The notes under the pieces are model-generated. The model did no database searches. It was not told where the DNA came from and was given only the letters and a program-made list of their open reading frames with translations. Positions 18,317-31,660 of a DNA stretch of 64,000 nt are shown here, in pieces (position 1 is the stretch's first letter; every line of letters begins with the position of its first letter). This stretch comes from Rahnella aceris (lineage in GTDB: Bacteria; Pseudomonadota; Gammaproteobacteria; Enterobacterales; Enterobacteriaceae). The position numbers and the translations under genes were made by a program. Where the stretch lies: contig NZ_JAADJV010000004.1 of NCBI RefSeq assembly GCF_011684115.1, positions 372,001 to 436,000 of the forward strand, in the 5' to 3' direction.

Positions 18317-18751
18317 TTATTCAGACTGATTTTCCAGCGCCGGTTTTTCAGTACCAATCGCAATTTTTTGCGGTTGCAATGCTTCCGGTACATCACGAAC
18401 CAGATTGATATGCAGAAGGCCATTCGTAAATTCAGCCGCCGAGACGTGCATATGCTCTGCCAGCGTGAAGCTCAGGGTGAAAGGCTTAATCACCAGCCCC
18501 TGATGCAAATATTCCACTTTAGTTTCCAGCTGAGCCGGTGTGCCGCTGACCGTTAATCGCGGCCCTTCGACTTCAATATTCAGTTCGCTTTGCTGGAAAC
18601 CGGCCAGCGCCAGTGAAATGCGGTAATGGTTGTCATCAGACTTTTCAATATTGTAAGGAGGAAAAGCCTGATCGGCGCCTTGCATTGAACTGGCTAATTT
18701 ATCGAAACCAATCCACTGACGCAGTAATGGGGAAATATCATAATTACGCAT
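18317..18751 (-). CDS. ibpB: Small heat-shock protein IbpB
   Basis: An alpha-crystallin-domain holdase of 144 residues that, with IbpA, binds aggregating proteins for later refolding by DnaK/ClpB. The start [20 protein letters not shown] is the IbpA/B signature; a longer in-frame start lies 14 codons upstream but lacks family support, while AAGGAG sits just before 18751. The central alpha-crystallin domain contains [21 protein letters not shown], and [14 protein letters not shown] is the C-terminal strand. It follows ibpA by 129 bases, as in E. coli, and is probably transcribed from the ibpA heat-shock promoter. Confidence 0.95.
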   Translation of the reverse strand: MRNYDISPLLRQWIGFDKLASSMQGADQAFPPYNIEKSDDNHYRISLALAGFQQSELNIEVEGPRLTVSGTPAQLETKVEYLHQGLVIKPFTLSFTLAEHMHVSAAEFTNGLLHINLVRDVPEALQPQKIAIGTEKPALENQSE

Positions 18752-18880
18752 AATGTAACTCCTTCTTTGAAGCGAGATGATTAATGTCGTCATCCTTTTT
18801 GGATGTGACAGTACAGCTCCCTGACGGCGAGCCTAAACTTTTTCATTTCGTGGCGGTCAACAACGATGATGGTCGCTGAA

Positions 18881-19291
18881 TTAACGGATCTCGATACGCC
18901 GTGGTTTGGACGACTCAGGAACGACGCGTTCCAGATCGATATACAGCAAACCGTTCGACAAATTGGCCGCTTTTATCTGAATATGTTCAGCCAGCTGGAA
19001 TTTGCGCTCGAAATTACGTTCCGCGATGCCCTGATATAAATAGGTTCGCTCAGTATCGCCAGGTGCATGCGCGCCTTTGACCAGCAGCATGTTGTCATGC
19101 GCAGTGATGTCCAGCTCAGATTCGGCAAAACCTGCGACCGCGATAGCAATCCGGTAATGATTTTCGTCAACCAACTCGACATTATAAGGGGGGTAGCCGC
19201 CGCCCTGATTCTGACCCGATTCGATAAGATTAAATAAACGGTCAAAACCAATGGCAGAACGGTAGAGCGGGGATAAATCAAAATTACGCAT
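18881..19291 (-). CDS. ibpA: Small heat-shock protein IbpA
   Basis: A 136-residue alpha-crystallin-type holdase, first gene of ibp[24 protein letters not shown] is the diagnostic N-terminus; [17 protein letters not shown] and [13 protein letters not shown] belong to the alpha-crystallin domain, and the C-terminus ends in RRIEIR, which carries the conserved IXI-type motif. A sigma-32 promoter lies upstream. The leader between that promoter and the start could act as an RNA thermometer, as known for enterobacterial ibpA. Confidence 0.96.
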   Translation of the reverse strand: MRNFDLSPLYRSAIGFDRLFNLIESGQNQGGGYPPYNVELVDENHYRIAIAVAGFAESELDITAHDNMLLVKGAHAPGDTERTYLYQGIAERNFERKFQLAEHIQIKAANLSNGLLYIDLERVVPESSKPRRIEIR

Positions 19292-19400
19292 TGCTACTTC
19301 TCCTGATATTCAGCGAGTTTTTTAAATAGCCTTCCAGGCGGACAGACCAGCGTCACAGTGATGACAGAAGAACCCTTCCGGCGTTTCTCCTCCTGCGTCG
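19292..19400 (-). promoter_or_regulatory. ibpA 5' leader, candidate ROSE-like RNA thermometer
   Basis: About 110 bases lie between the heat-shock promoter and the ibpA start. The Shine-Dalgarno CAGGAGAAG could pair with TTCTTCTG upstream in the leader. Known enterobacterial ibpA leaders carry ROSE thermometers; presence here is inferred from position and this weak pairing. Confidence 0.45.
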
Positions 19401-19407
19401 TACAGTT

Positions 19408-19436
19408 AAAATGGAGACAAAAGGGCATATTTCAAG
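19408..19436 (-). promoter_or_regulatory. Sigma-32 heat-shock promoter of ibpAB
   Basis: On the minus strand CTTGAAA (-35, at 19430-19436) and CTCCATTT (-10, at 19408-19415) are separated by 14 bases. This fits the sigma-32 pattern CTTGAAA-N13-15-CCCCATNT well. Confidence 0.8.
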
Positions 19437-19658
19437 CCTGAAAAAACAAAAAATTTGGCTGTTGTTTATATGATGACAGCCAAAATACATGGCGGGACAG
19501 GGCTAAAATCCAGGGAGAGCAGGCGAATTCCTGCAAGATTTCAAATAGTAATTACACTTAATGGGATCGCAGCCACAGAGCTACAGCTTGCTTTGTTAAT
19601 TTTTTGGGCTGAGTGGTATAAGTCACATTGACGTATAAGCTCAGCCTGACAGCATAAG

Positions 19659-20048
19659 ATGAGTTCTAACATGACGAAATTTGCATTAACGCCGCTGATG
19701 ACAGGATGTGTTTTTTTAGCGACGAGCGGTTGCTCCAGCGTAATGAGCCATACAGGTGGTGACACCGGATATTATTCAGGCGCACGTGCTGATGTGAATA
19801 TGATAAAAAGCGATGACACCAGTTGGGCGATGACGCCGCTGCTGTTGATTGATTTGCCGTTCAGCGCCGTGCTGGATACGGTATTGCTGCCTTATGATTA
19901 TTTTCGCAGCGGAAAAGTGACGACGCGCGATCGCGTCAAAGCCAGTGAAGAACACAATATTGCGCTGAGTAACGGTGTGGATATCGATCACATCCCGCCC
20001 ATGACGACCACGCCGCGTCAGCAAAAATCGTCGACACATAAGAAGTAG
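19659..20048 (+). CDS. yidQ: YceK/YidQ-family lipoprotein
   Basis: A 129-residue predicted lipoprotein of unknown function, the YidQ homologue that lies next to ibpA in E. coli. The lipobox TSGC puts the acylated Cys at residue 25. The mature part contains YYSGARADVNMIKS and PLLLIDLPFSAVLDTVLLPYD, a characteristic block of the YceK/YidQ (DUF1375) family, followed by a polar C-terminal tail. An alternative ATG four codons downstream (19671) is equally plausible. It is transcribed divergently from ibpA. Confidence 0.87.
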   Translation: MSSNMTKFALTPLMTGCVFLATSGCSSVMSHTGGDTGYYSGARADVNMIKSDDTSWAMTPLLLIDLPFSAVLDTVLLPYDYFRSGKVTTRDRVKASEEHNIALSNGVDIDHIPPMTTTPRQQKSSTHKK

Positions 20049-20056
20049 TCACAATA

Positions 20057-20080
20057 AAACCGGCCTGTTCCGACCGGTTT
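20057..20080. terminator. Short hairpin between convergent yidQ and yidR
   Basis: AAACCGG/CCGGTTT with a ten-base loop between convergent genes. The flanking T-runs are short (TTTA on the plus strand, TTTTATT on the minus), so it is a weak bidirectional candidate. Confidence 0.55.
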
Positions 20081-20090
20081 ACATCGTTCG

Positions 20091-21353
20091 CTAATCGCTA
20101 TCGGCCACGCAAATCTGCGCATAGCCGTTACACTGGCGCATAAACGCCACTTTGCTGCCATCGGGAGAATACACTACGGCATCGGCACAGGGTGCGTTTT
20201 CTGATCGTTGCGTTAACCGCTGCATCTTTCCGCTTTCCATGTCCAGCCGCATCACGCTGTTATCGCATACCAGCGCCAGTGATTTTCCGTCCTGGCTCCA
20301 GCTGAAGGCTGATTGAATTCCGCTTTCAGAATGGCTGATTTGCGCCGGCGCGCCGCCGTTAGGTGACACCGTCCAGACCTGAACCACTCCGGTTTCATCT
20401 TGCATCAGAAACGCAATCTTTGCGCCATCCGGCGATACGCGCAACCAGTGACGCGGTTGCAGGGCAATACCATTTTCAGTAAAAGTAATCCGTCTCTGTT
20501 TCACGCCCGCGGGTGGCGCAGGCAGCATTTCCGGCGTACCCTGCAAAGGTTTATCACCCGCCTGAAGGTAATCCTCATCATTGCGCGGCAAATCCACCAC
20601 GAAGATTTCCGGGTGCTTTTCGCCACGAGCGGAAAGCGTGTCGCCGATAAAAGCCAGCGCCCACCGCTGACGGCTGCCATCCGGTTTCAGATAGCCTTCA
20701 CGGCCAATCCAGCCTTCTTCGTAAGCCCGGTTGATTTCATCGCTGCCGGGGTGAGGACAGGGCGTGGTTTCGCTGACCAGCATGCTGAAATGGCTTCCAT
20801 CGTATTCACGGGGATGATGCTTTGGCGGAATAACGGGATATCCTGAAATCGCCACGCCGACGTTGCGCAGATCGAGCGCCGGATCGCGTTCATGCAACAC
20901 ATGGTCGTTATAGGTAAAGCTCAGACGCGAACCATCCGGGCTGAAGACGTGAACATGTGTGCCACCGCGCAGGGCTCCGGCGGTAAAGGGGGCGGTAATG
21001 TCCATCGCATCCAGCGTGACGGCCTTTTCGCGCGCGGGCTCAGTGACAATAACTCCACGACGGTGATGAAAATCATACTGCCAGCTGGCATCAGGATTTT
21101 CAGGGCCATGAATAAACGCATAACGGACAGTAAGATCCGGGCTGACGGTCACCACTCCCACATGCGCGCCGTCTTTTGCCTGATAAAGGACTTCCGTCTC
21201 ACCGGTTTCGACATTCACGCGCTCAATGGTTGAACCGCTAAAAGAACCGCCATGCGGACGGACGTCATACACCAGCCACTGGCTGTCCGGCGTCCAGACA
21301 TTAATGTTGGTGAGCTGATGCCCGCGGGCATCAGAAGTTAATTGTTTTTCCAT
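20091..21353 (-). CDS. yidR: YidR family (DUF3748) beta-propeller protein
   Basis: A 420-residue protein resembling the propeller domain of TolB. It matches E. coli YidR over its length, for example TNINVWTPDSQWLVYDVRP, DFHHRRGVIV, LDAMDITAPFTAGALRGGTHVH and GSDEINRAYEEGW. Repeats of the WD/TolB type (VSPDGAKIAFL, WSQDGKSLALV, YSPDGSKVAFM) mark propeller blades toward the C-terminus. I start it at the ATG at 21353, preceded by AAGGAA; the upstream in-frame start is weaker. No signal peptide is evident. It lies 26 bases after yidA on the same strand and may be co-transcribed. Function is unknown. Confidence 0.88.
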   Translation of the reverse strand: MEKQLTSDARGHQLTNINVWTPDSQWLVYDVRPHGGSFSGSTIERVNVETGETEVLYQAKDGAHVGVVTVSPDLTVRYAFIHGPENPDASWQYDFHHRRGVIVTEPAREKAVTLDAMDITAPFTAGALRGGTHVHVFSPDGSRLSFTYNDHVLHERDPALDLRNVGVAISGYPVIPPKHHPREYDGSHFSMLVSETTPCPHPGSDEINRAYEEGWIGREGYLKPDGSRQRWALAFIGDTLSARGEKHPEIFVVDLPRNDEDYLQAGDKPLQGTPEMLPAPPAGVKQRRITFTENGIALQPRHWLRVSPDGAKIAFLMQDETGVVQVWTVSPNGGAPAQISHSESGIQSAFSWSQDGKSLALVCDNSVMRLDMESGKMQRLTQRSENAPCADAVVYSPDGSKVAFMRQCNGYAQICVADSD

Positions 21354-21379
21354 GGCTGCAAGGTTCCTTCGGTACAAGC

Positions 21380-22195
21380 TCAGACGTTCAGAACAAATTT
21401 CTCGACCGCAAACGCCACGCCGTCTTCCGTGTTTGTTTTGGTAACGAACTGGCTGACGGCTTTTACGCTGTCCAGCGCATTCCCCATCGCGACACCAATT
21501 CCGGCGTATTCCAGCATCGCAATGTCGTTCTCCTGATCACCGAGCGTCATCACGCTCTCCCGCGCGATACCCAGTTTTTCCGCCAGTACTTTCACGCCTT
21601 CACCTTTATTCACGCGCTTATCGAGGATCTCGAGGAAATACGGTGAGCTTTTCATGATGGTGTAGCGTTCTTTTGCTTCAGCAGGAAGCTGACTGATGGC
21701 GCGATCCAGCAAGTCCGGATCGTCAATCATCATGACTTTCGGGAAGGTCAGTGCCGGATCCATTTCCTCTGCCGGGCAGAATTGCAACGGAATGCCGGTG
21801 GTGAAGGATTCATGTACGCTGTATTTGCTGATATGGCGGTTGGCGGTAAACAGGTCGGTTTGGGTCAGTGCATGGAAATGCACACCAAGGTCACGCGCCA
21901 GCTGTTCAAAGTAGTGATAATCTTCAATTTTGAGGGCTACTTCGGCAATTACGCTGCCATCTTTCGCATTGTGCACAAGCGCGCCGTTATTGGTGATGCA
22001 GTAACAACCGTCCTGCTGTAAATCCAGTTCCATCAGATAACGCTGCACACCGACGAACGGACGGCCGGTCGCCAGAACGATTTGCACACCTTTCGCCCGT
22101 GCTTCTGACAACGCTTTTTTAACGGCAGGGGTCACTTCATGCTGCGGATTGAGCAATGTCCCGTCCATATCAATTGCAATTAATTCAATAGCCAT
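21380..22195 (-). CDS. yidA: HAD-IIB sugar phosphatase YidA
   Basis: A 271-residue haloacid-dehalogenase phosphatase; E. coli YidA hydrolyses sugar phosphates such as erythrose 4-phosphate and acetyl-phosphate-like substrates in vitro. Motif I is AIDMDGTLLN with nucleophile Asp, motif II ATGRPF, motif III the Lys in the RVNKGEGV segment, and motif IV TLGDQENDIAMLEYA. The C2 cap domain lies between motifs II and III. It lies downstream of gyrB, as in E. coli, but the intervening yidB gene is absent. Confidence 0.94.
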   Translation of the reverse strand: MAIELIAIDMDGTLLNPQHEVTPAVKKALSEARAKGVQIVLATGRPFVGVQRYLMELDLQQDGCYCITNNGALVHNAKDGSVIAEVALKIEDYHYFEQLARDLGVHFHALTQTDLFTANRHISKYSVHESFTTGIPLQFCPAEEMDPALTFPKVMMIDDPDLLDRAISQLPAEAKERYTIMKSSPYFLEILDKRVNKGEGVKVLAEKLGIARESVMTLGDQENDIAMLEYAGIGVAMGNALDSVKAVSQFVTKTNTEDGVAFAVEKFVLNV

Positions 22196-22280
22196 AGCAT
22201 CCTCAGAGTTTAAGAAATCTTGCGCAATGCTAACGCGATTACCCGCTGTAAAGCCAGCCGCAATGCGGGTCGCGTCAGAC

Positions 22281-22319
22281 GAAAAAAAAAGTCCGAAGCG
22301 GTTTCCCGTTTCGGACTCT
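22281..22319 (-). terminator. Rho-independent terminator of gyrB
   Basis: On the minus strand AGTCCGAA/TTCGGACT closes a 12-base loop and is followed by a run of T residues (nine A on the plus strand at 22282-22290), 20 bases past the gyrB stop. Confidence 0.88.
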
Positions 22320-22338
22320 TTATCAGCTCACGCCATTA

Positions 22339-25861
<3,523 letters not shown>

Positions 25862-25988
25862 CTACTATCCATTCCAGGGCATCATCGTCGCAGTCAGTTT
25901 GCGTGCAGCTACAGTAAGCGGAGCATACTCAGGTGCGTGGGCATTGCGAACACTGCCCGCTCGCAAAATGACAAGTCAGATAGCCCGA

Positions 25989-27089
25989 TTACAGCCGCAT
26001 TGGCATAACGACATACGCCGCCGACTGACTGGCTGCGTCTTCGATCTGCACGCTGGAAACAGAGTCCGTCAGCAACAGATTAACGTCTTCGCACTTGAGT
26101 GCATTGAGCACATCCAGTACGTAACTGACGTTGAAACCGATTTCCATTTCAGTGCCTTCGTAACCGACATCCAGAATTTCTTCTGCTTCTTCCTGTTCCG
26201 GGTTATTCGCGGTGATTTTCAGCTGGTTATGGCTGACATACAAACGCACGCCGCGGAATTTTTCATTGGACAGGATCGCGGCACGGGCAAACGCCTGCTT
26301 GAGCAAATCGCAGCCTGCCTGCAGCGTTTTGTCCGGATTTTTCGGCAATACGCGGCGATAGTCAGGGAAACGACCGTCAACCAGTTTAGAGGTAAAGATG
26401 AAGTCGCCGACGTGAGCACGGATATTGTTGCTGCCGATTTGCAGCTGCAATGTGGTGTCACCGCCATCAAGCAGACGCACCAGTTCCATCACGCCTTTAC
26501 GCGGCACGATCACCGAATGCGACGGCAGAGACTGGCCGATTGGCATAGAACATACGGCCAGACGGTGACCGTCGGTCGCGACAGTACGCAGTTCTTCACC
26601 TTCGGTTTCGAACAGCATACCGTTTAAATAATAACGAACGTCCTGATGGGCCATAGAAAACTGCGTGGCTTCGATCAGACGTTTCAACGTGGCCTGCGGC
26701 AGGGTGAATTCTACTTCGCTTTGCCAGTCGTCGAGATTAGGGAAATCTGTCGCCGGTAAGGTCGACAGCGAGAAACGGCTGCGGCCTGATTTTACCAGCA
26801 TGCGGTCGCCGTCGAGCGCGACGGAAATTTCCGCGCCTTCCGGCAATCCACGGCAGATATCAAAGAATTTACGCGCCGGCACCGTGGTGGCACCCGCTTC
26901 ATGTGGCTGAGACAGCGCGACTTTCGCCACCATCTCCATTTCCAAATCCGTCCCGGTCAGCGACAGCGCGCCATCCGTCACCTGTAATAACAGGTTACCC
27001 AGAATAGGCAACGTTGGTCGTCCACCCAGCGGACTACTGACCTGTTGCAGTGGTTTCAGCAAATGCTCACGTTCAACAATAAATTTCAT
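25989..27089 (-). CDS. dnaN: DNA polymerase III beta sliding clamp
   Basis: The processivity clamp of replicative DNA polymerase, 366 residues, the E. coli length, starting MKFIVEREHLLKPLQQVS and ending YVVMPMRL. This C-terminal MPMRL forms part of the conserved peptide-binding cleft. Three topologically similar domains are expected. It starts four bases after the dnaA stop, so the two are co-transcribed. Confidence 0.99.
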   Translation of the reverse strand: MKFIVEREHLLKPLQQVSSPLGGRPTLPILGNLLLQVTDGALSLTGTDLEMEMVAKVALSQPHEAGATTVPARKFFDICRGLPEGAEISVALDGDRMLVKSGRSRFSLSTLPATDFPNLDDWQSEVEFTLPQATLKRLIEATQFSMAHQDVRYYLNGMLFETEGEELRTVATDGHRLAVCSMPIGQSLPSHSVIVPRKGVMELVRLLDGGDTTLQLQIGSNNIRAHVGDFIFTSKLVDGRFPDYRRVLPKNPDKTLQAGCDLLKQAFARAAILSNEKFRGVRLYVSHNQLKITANNPEQEEAEEILDVGYEGTEMEIGFNVSYVLDVLNALKCEDVNLLLTDSVSSVQIEDAASQSAAYVVMPMRL

Positions 27090-27093
27090 AGCG

Positions 27094-28485
27094 CTAGGAA
27101 GATAATGTTCTGATTAAGTTGGAGAAATCTTCTTTGATGTCGTGACTTTCTTCACGCAACTGCTCGATTTTACGGCAGGCGTGCAACACCGTGGTATGGT
27201 CCCGACCACCGAACGCATCGCCGATTTCTGGCAGGCTGTGGTTGGTCAGCTCTTTCGCCAGCGCCATCGCCATCTGGCGTGGGCGGGCTACCGAACGGGA
27301 GCGCCGTTTGGAAAGCAGGTCAGCGACCTTGATTTTATAATATTCGGCCACTGTTTTCTGAATATTATCGATAGTGACCAGCTTCTCCTGAAGCGCTAAC
27401 AAATCGCGCAACGCTTCACGAACGAAGTCGATAGTGATCGCACGGCCGGTAAAGTTGGCGTTGGCAATCACACGGTTCAGTGCGCCTTCAAGCTCACGCA
27501 CATTCGATCGCAGACGTTTAGCAATAAAGAAGGCAACTTCGCCCGGCAGACGAATATCGTTTTCGTCCGCCTTTTTCATCAGGATCGCCACGCGGGTTTC
27601 TAATTCAGGCGGCTCGATAGCCACCGTCAGACCCCAGCCGAAACGCGATTTCAGACGATCTTCAACACCGTTGATCTCTTTTGGATAACGATCCGAGGTC
27701 AGGATGATCTGCTGATTACCTTCCAGCAGGGCATTAAAGGTGTGGAAGAACTCTTCCTGCGAACGTTCTTTATTAGCAAAAAATTGAATGTCATCGATGA
27801 GCAACGCATCAACAGAACGGTAGTAACGTTTGAATTCTTCGATGGCGTTGTTTTGCAGGGCTTTGACCATGTCCTGTACAAAACGCTCGGAGTGCATGTA
27901 CACCACTTTGGCATTGGCTTTACGCGCCATGATGCCGTTACCGACGGCGTGCAATAAGTGGGTTTTACCCAGGCCAGTGCCACCATAGAGGAAAAGCGGG
28001 TTGTACGCGCCACCCGGATTATCCGCCACCTGACGCGCCGCCGCGCGAGCCAGTTGGTTAGATTTACCTTCTACGAAGTTATCAAAGGTATGTTTCGGGT
28101 TGACGTTAGAGCGATAAGACAGCTCAGGCTGAGCCGGTGAGCTGTCCCAGCTTGGACGGGAAGGCGCCAGACGCGGAATGGCAGGCGCAGCCTGTGAACT
28201 GACGCTGGCCGCAACAGGCTGGCTGACGCGTTGGATCACCGGCTTGCTGCCGACTTCAAAACGCAGCAACGGTGCATCCGTGCCACAGAAATCGTTAAGC
28301 AAGCCGTTAATATTATTTAGGTATTTGTCACGAACCCAATCCAGAACAAAACGATTCGGGGCATACAGCGCCAGCGTATTGTCGTTGAGTTCCGCCTGCA
28401 GGGGGCGTATCCACATACTGAATTCTGTGGCAGGTAGTTCATCCTGCAAACGGGCAAGACATTGCTGCCAAAGCGAAAGTGACAC
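27094..28485 (-). CDS. dnaA: Chromosomal replication initiator protein DnaA
   Basis: The AAA+ initiator that binds DnaA boxes at oriC and opens the duplex. The GTG start at 28485 ([18 protein letters not shown]) has GGAG upstream and gives 463 residues, close to the E. coli 467; E. coli dnaA also starts with GTG. Domain III has Walker [17 protein letters not shown] and Walker [11 protein letters not shown]. Domain IV has the DNA-binding signature [18 protein letters not shown]. The variable linker (domain II) is rich in Ala, Pro and Ser. It is the first gene of dnaA-dnaN-recF-gyrB and faces a GATC-rich promoter region containing DnaA boxes. Confidence 0.99.
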   Translation of the reverse strand: MSLSLWQQCLARLQDELPATEFSMWIRPLQAELNDNTLALYAPNRFVLDWVRDKYLNNINGLLNDFCGTDAPLLRFEVGSKPVIQRVSQPVAASVSSQAAPAIPRLAPSRPSWDSSPAQPELSYRSNVNPKHTFDNFVEGKSNQLARAAARQVADNPGGAYNPLFLYGGTGLGKTHLLHAVGNGIMARKANAKVVYMHSERFVQDMVKALQNNAIEEFKRYYRSVDALLIDDIQFFANKERSQEEFFHTFNALLEGNQQIILTSDRYPKEINGVEDRLKSRFGWGLTVAIEPPELETRVAILMKKADENDIRLPGEVAFFIAKRLRSNVRELEGALNRVIANANFTGRAITIDFVREALRDLLALQEKLVTIDNIQKTVAEYYKIKVADLLSKRRSRSVARPRQMAMALAKELTNHSLPEIGDAFGGRDHTTVLHACRKIEQLREESHDIKEDFSNLIRTLSS

Positions 28486-28738
28486 GGCGGACTCCACTCG
28501 AACAAGTATCAAAAAAGAAAAGGATCAGGATATTTTTTAAATCATGATTTTTGGCACACGTTCCGCCCGTTAATGGGGGAAAATTTCTCTCACCACCCTG
28601 TCAGTGGCGTAAAGTCACGTGCGAACCGCTTTTTGCGGTTTTTGTCGACAGCATCCCAGCCGGGATCGCGATCGGAATGGCGGATCATAACGCAATACGG
28701 CCCAGAGATCCTCCCCTTCCTGACAGATTAGATCCTTT

Positions 28739-28747
28739 TTATCCACA
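28739..28747 (-). promoter_or_regulatory. DnaA box in dnaA promoter region
   Basis: TTATCCACA, a perfect match to the strong DnaA-box consensus (read as TGTGGATAA on the minus strand). Confidence 0.85.
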
Positions 28748-28875
28748 GGCAGCAATCGGCAAGTGGGTAAGCTTAGCCGATCCTTTTAAAATTAGGCGAT
28801 GTAATCATCACTCTGGTGAAAAAATAGGAGTCCGCTGAGTTAAATTTCATCATACTGCGAGAAAGATCGCACGCC

Positions 28876-28884
28876 TGTGGATAA
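28876..28884 (+). promoter_or_regulatory. DnaA box in dnaA promoter region
   Basis: TGTGGATAA, a perfect consensus box, next to a GATC site and an inverted repeat AAGGATC/GATCCTT (28883-28903). Confidence 0.8.
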
Positions 28885-29159
28885 GGATCAGGTGAGGATC
28901 CTTGCGATTTGCGGCAGAGTCCGTATAATCTTCAGCCCTACGTGTGAAGCCTGTGTTCCTGATGGTCATAACCAGATGGATATTGCGGTGTGACCACGGG
29001 CAATTCTGGTAAACACTTGAACCATTTCTGGCAATGTAAATTGACTCAGGACTGTACAGTTATTACAATCCCGCTTCTTTATATGTTGCGACAAAGGCAC
29101 CGGTCGTTTTTTCGCCGAAATGTCTTCGCGTTTACTGATCAGTAATAATTTAAGTTTAG

Positions 29160-29312
<153 letters not shown>

Positions 29313-29330
29313 TAAAAGCTAACCTATTTA

Positions 29331-29690
29331 GTGGTTAAGCTCGCTTTTCCCAGGGAGTTACGTTTGTTAACTCCCCGTCATTTCACTTTCGTCTTCCAGC
29401 AGCCACAACGGGCTGGCACGCCGCAAATCACTATACTCGGCCGCCTGAACGAGCTGGGGCATCCCCGCATCGGTCTCACCGTCGCAAAAAAACACGTCAA
29501 ACGCGCACATGAACGCAATCGGATCAAACGCCTTACCCGCGAAAGTTTCCGGTTGAATCAGCATACGCTGCCGTCGATGGATTTTGTGGTAGTAGCCAAA
29601 AAGGGTGTCGCCGATTTAGATAATCGCGCGCTGACGGAAGCGTTGGAGAAATTATGGCGTCGACATTGCCGACAGGCTCCCGCATCCTGA
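29331..29690 (+). CDS. rnpA: Ribonuclease P protein component
   Basis: The 119-residue protein cofactor of the RNase P ribozyme, which matures tRNA 5' ends. The GTG start gives [17 protein letters not shown]. The RNR signature is present as [23 protein letters not shown]. It overlaps the start of yidD by 37 bases, as in other enterobacteria, so translation is probably coupled. Confidence 0.98.
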   Translation: MVKLAFPRELRLLTPRHFTFVFQQPQRAGTPQITILGRLNELGHPRIGLTVAKKHVKRAHERNRIKRLTRESFRLNQHTLPSMDFVVVAKKGVADLDNRALTEALEKLWRRHCRQAPAS

Positions 29691-29911
29691 TAAAGCTGAT
29701 ACGTGGTTATCAGCTATTCATCAGTCCGTTGCTCGGGCCGCATTGCCGCTTTCGACCAACCTGCTCTCAATACAGTATTGAAGCAATTGGTCGTTTTGGC
29801 ATGTTAAAAGGCAGTTGGTTGACTTTGAAACGCGTATTAAAATGCCATCCTTTGAACCCAGGTGGTGATGACCCCGTACCGCCGAAAACCGACAATAACA
29901 GAGAACACTAA
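29654..29911 (+). CDS. yidD: Membrane protein insertion efficiency factor YidD
   Basis: An 85-residue protein with a hydrophobic/amphipathic N-terminus ([17 protein letters not shown]) and the diagnostic Cys-containing block [17 protein letters not shown], then [14 protein letters not shown]. It acts with YidC in membrane protein insertion. It overlaps the rnpA 3' end and is two bases from yidC. Confidence 0.97.
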   Translation: MASTLPTGSRILIKLIRGYQLFISPLLGPHCRFRPTCSQYSIEAIGRFGMLKGSWLTLKRVLKCHPLNPGGDDPVPPKTDNNREH

Positions 29912-29913
29912 CG

Positions 29914-31548
29914 ATGGATTCGCAACGCAATCTTTTCCTCATCGCTCTGCTGTTCGTGTCTTTCATGATCTGGCAGGCATGGCAAACGGACCACGCTCCG
30001 CAACCGGCCAACCAGACCACGCAACAGACTGCGAACACTGCAAACGGTGATGCTACTAATCAGGCTGTTCCTGATAGCGGACAGGGCAAATTAATTACAG
30101 TTAACAGTGATGTGCTGTCATTAACGATCAACACCCGTGGTGGCGACATTGAGCAGGCTCTGCTGAAGGCTTACCCAACGACTTTGGGCTCTGACCAGCC
30201 TTTCCAGTTACTGGAAACCACTCCTAATTTCCTCTATCAGGCACAAAGTGGTCTGACAGGTAAAAACGGTCCAGACAATCCGGCTAACGGTGAACGCCCT
30301 CTGTTCAAGGCGAGCTCCGATACCTTCACAATGGCTGAAGGCCAGTCTGAACTGCGCATTCCGATGACTTACACGGCGGCGAACGGTGCGATTTACACCA
30401 AAACCTTCGTGATCAAACGTGGCTCTTACGCGGTAAACGTTGAATACAACATCAACAACACCACGGCTACCCCGCTTGAACTGACCATGTTCGGTCAGCT
30501 GAAACAAACCACCGAATTACCTAAGCACCGTGATACCGGCAGCAATAACTTTGCTCTGCACACGTTCCGCGGCGCGGCATATTCCTCAAGTGATGACAAA
30601 TATCAGAAGTATGCGTTCGATAAGAGCGAAGCACTGAATGTCACGACTCAGGGTGGTTGGGTTGCGATGTTGCAGCAGTACTTTGCAACGGCGTGGATCC
30701 CATCAGCGAAAGACACCAATACCTTCTTCACCACCACCAATAACGGTATTTCAACGATTGGCTTTAAAGGCACACCGTTTACCGTTGCACCAGGTGCACA
30801 GCAACAAGTTGCTTCTATCCTGTGGGTTGGTCCGGAAATTCAGGACAAGATGGCCGCTATCGCGCCACACCTTGACCTGACGGTTGACTACGGTTGGTTA
30901 TGGTTCATCTCTCAGCCACTGTTCAAACTGTTGAAATTCATTCAAGGGTTTGTCGGTAACTGGGGCTTCTCGATCATCGTTATCACCTTTATTGTTCGCG
31001 GTATCATGTATCCACTGACCCGCGCACAGTACACGTCGATGGCGAAAATGCGTATGTTGCAGCCGAAACTGGCCGCCATGCGTGAACGTATCGGTGATGA
31101 CAAACAGCGCATGAGTCAGGAAATGATGGCGCTGTATAAGTCTGAGAAAGTGAACCCGCTGGGTGGCTGTCTGCCGCTGGTTATTCAGATGCCAATCTTC
31201 CTGGCACTGTATTACATGCTGTCTGGTTCCATTGAACTGCGCCACGCGCCATTCATCCTGTGGATCCATGACTTGTCAGCACAAGACCCGTACTACATTC
31301 TGCCGGTTCTGATGGGTATCACGATGTTCTTCATCCAGAAGATGTCGCCGACCACCGTCACTGACCCGATGCAGCAGAAGATCATGACCTTCATGCCGGT
31401 CATCTTCACCGTGTTCTTCCTGTGGTTCCCGTCTGGCCTGGTGGTGTACTACATCGTCAGTAACCTGGTCACCATTCTCCAGCAGCAGCTGATTTATCGC
31501 GGGCTGGAAAAACGTGGCCTGCACAGCCGCGACAAGAAAAAGTCATAA
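29914..31548 (+). CDS. yidC: Membrane protein insertase YidC
   Basis: The inner-membrane insertase that works with or without SecYEG. The 544 residues start [20 protein letters not shown] (first membrane helix), followed by a large periplasmic beta-domain (about 60-340). The five-helix conserved core begins at about 350, with [20 protein letters not shown] carrying the conserved hydrophilic-groove Arg. The coiled C1 loop [19 protein letters not shown] and helix [12 protein letters not shown] follow. A basic C-terminal tail ends DKKKS. Confidence 0.98.
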   Translation: MDSQRNLFLIALLFVSFMIWQAWQTDHAPQPANQTTQQTANTANGDATNQAVPDSGQGKLITVNSDVLSLTINTRGGDIEQALLKAYPTTLGSDQPFQLLETTPNFLYQAQSGLTGKNGPDNPANGERPLFKASSDTFTMAEGQSELRIPMTYTAANGAIYTKTFVIKRGSYAVNVEYNINNTTATPLELTMFGQLKQTTELPKHRDTGSNNFALHTFRGAAYSSSDDKYQKYAFDKSEALNVTTQGGWVAMLQQYFATAWIPSAKDTNTFFTTTNNGISTIGFKGTPFTVAPGAQQQVASILWVGPEIQDKMAAIAPHLDLTVDYGWLWFISQPLFKLLKFIQGFVGNWGFSIIVITFIVRGIMYPLTRAQYTSMAKMRMLQPKLAAMRERIGDDKQRMSQEMMALYKSEKVNPLGGCLPLVIQMPIFLALYYMLSGSIELRHAPFILWIHDLSAQDPYYILPVLMGITMFFIQKMSPTTVTDPMQQKIMTFMPVIFTVFFLWFPSGLVVYYIVSNLVTILQQQLIYRGLEKRGLHSRDKKKS

Positions 31549-31600
31549 GTGAATGTCAGGACGGCTTTCGTCCTGACCGCTAAACTTGATGATAAAAAAG

Positions 31601-31626
31601 AAAGGCGATCATTTGATCGCCTTTTG
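31601..31626 (+). terminator. Rho-independent terminator after yidC
   Basis: A perfect 10-bp stem AAAGGCGATC/GATCGCCTTT with an ATTT loop and a T-rich end lies 52 bases past the yidC stop and before mnmE. Confidence 0.85.
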
Positions 31627-31660
31627 CATATCCGTAAAAAGACCAACAGAGATCATTGCT

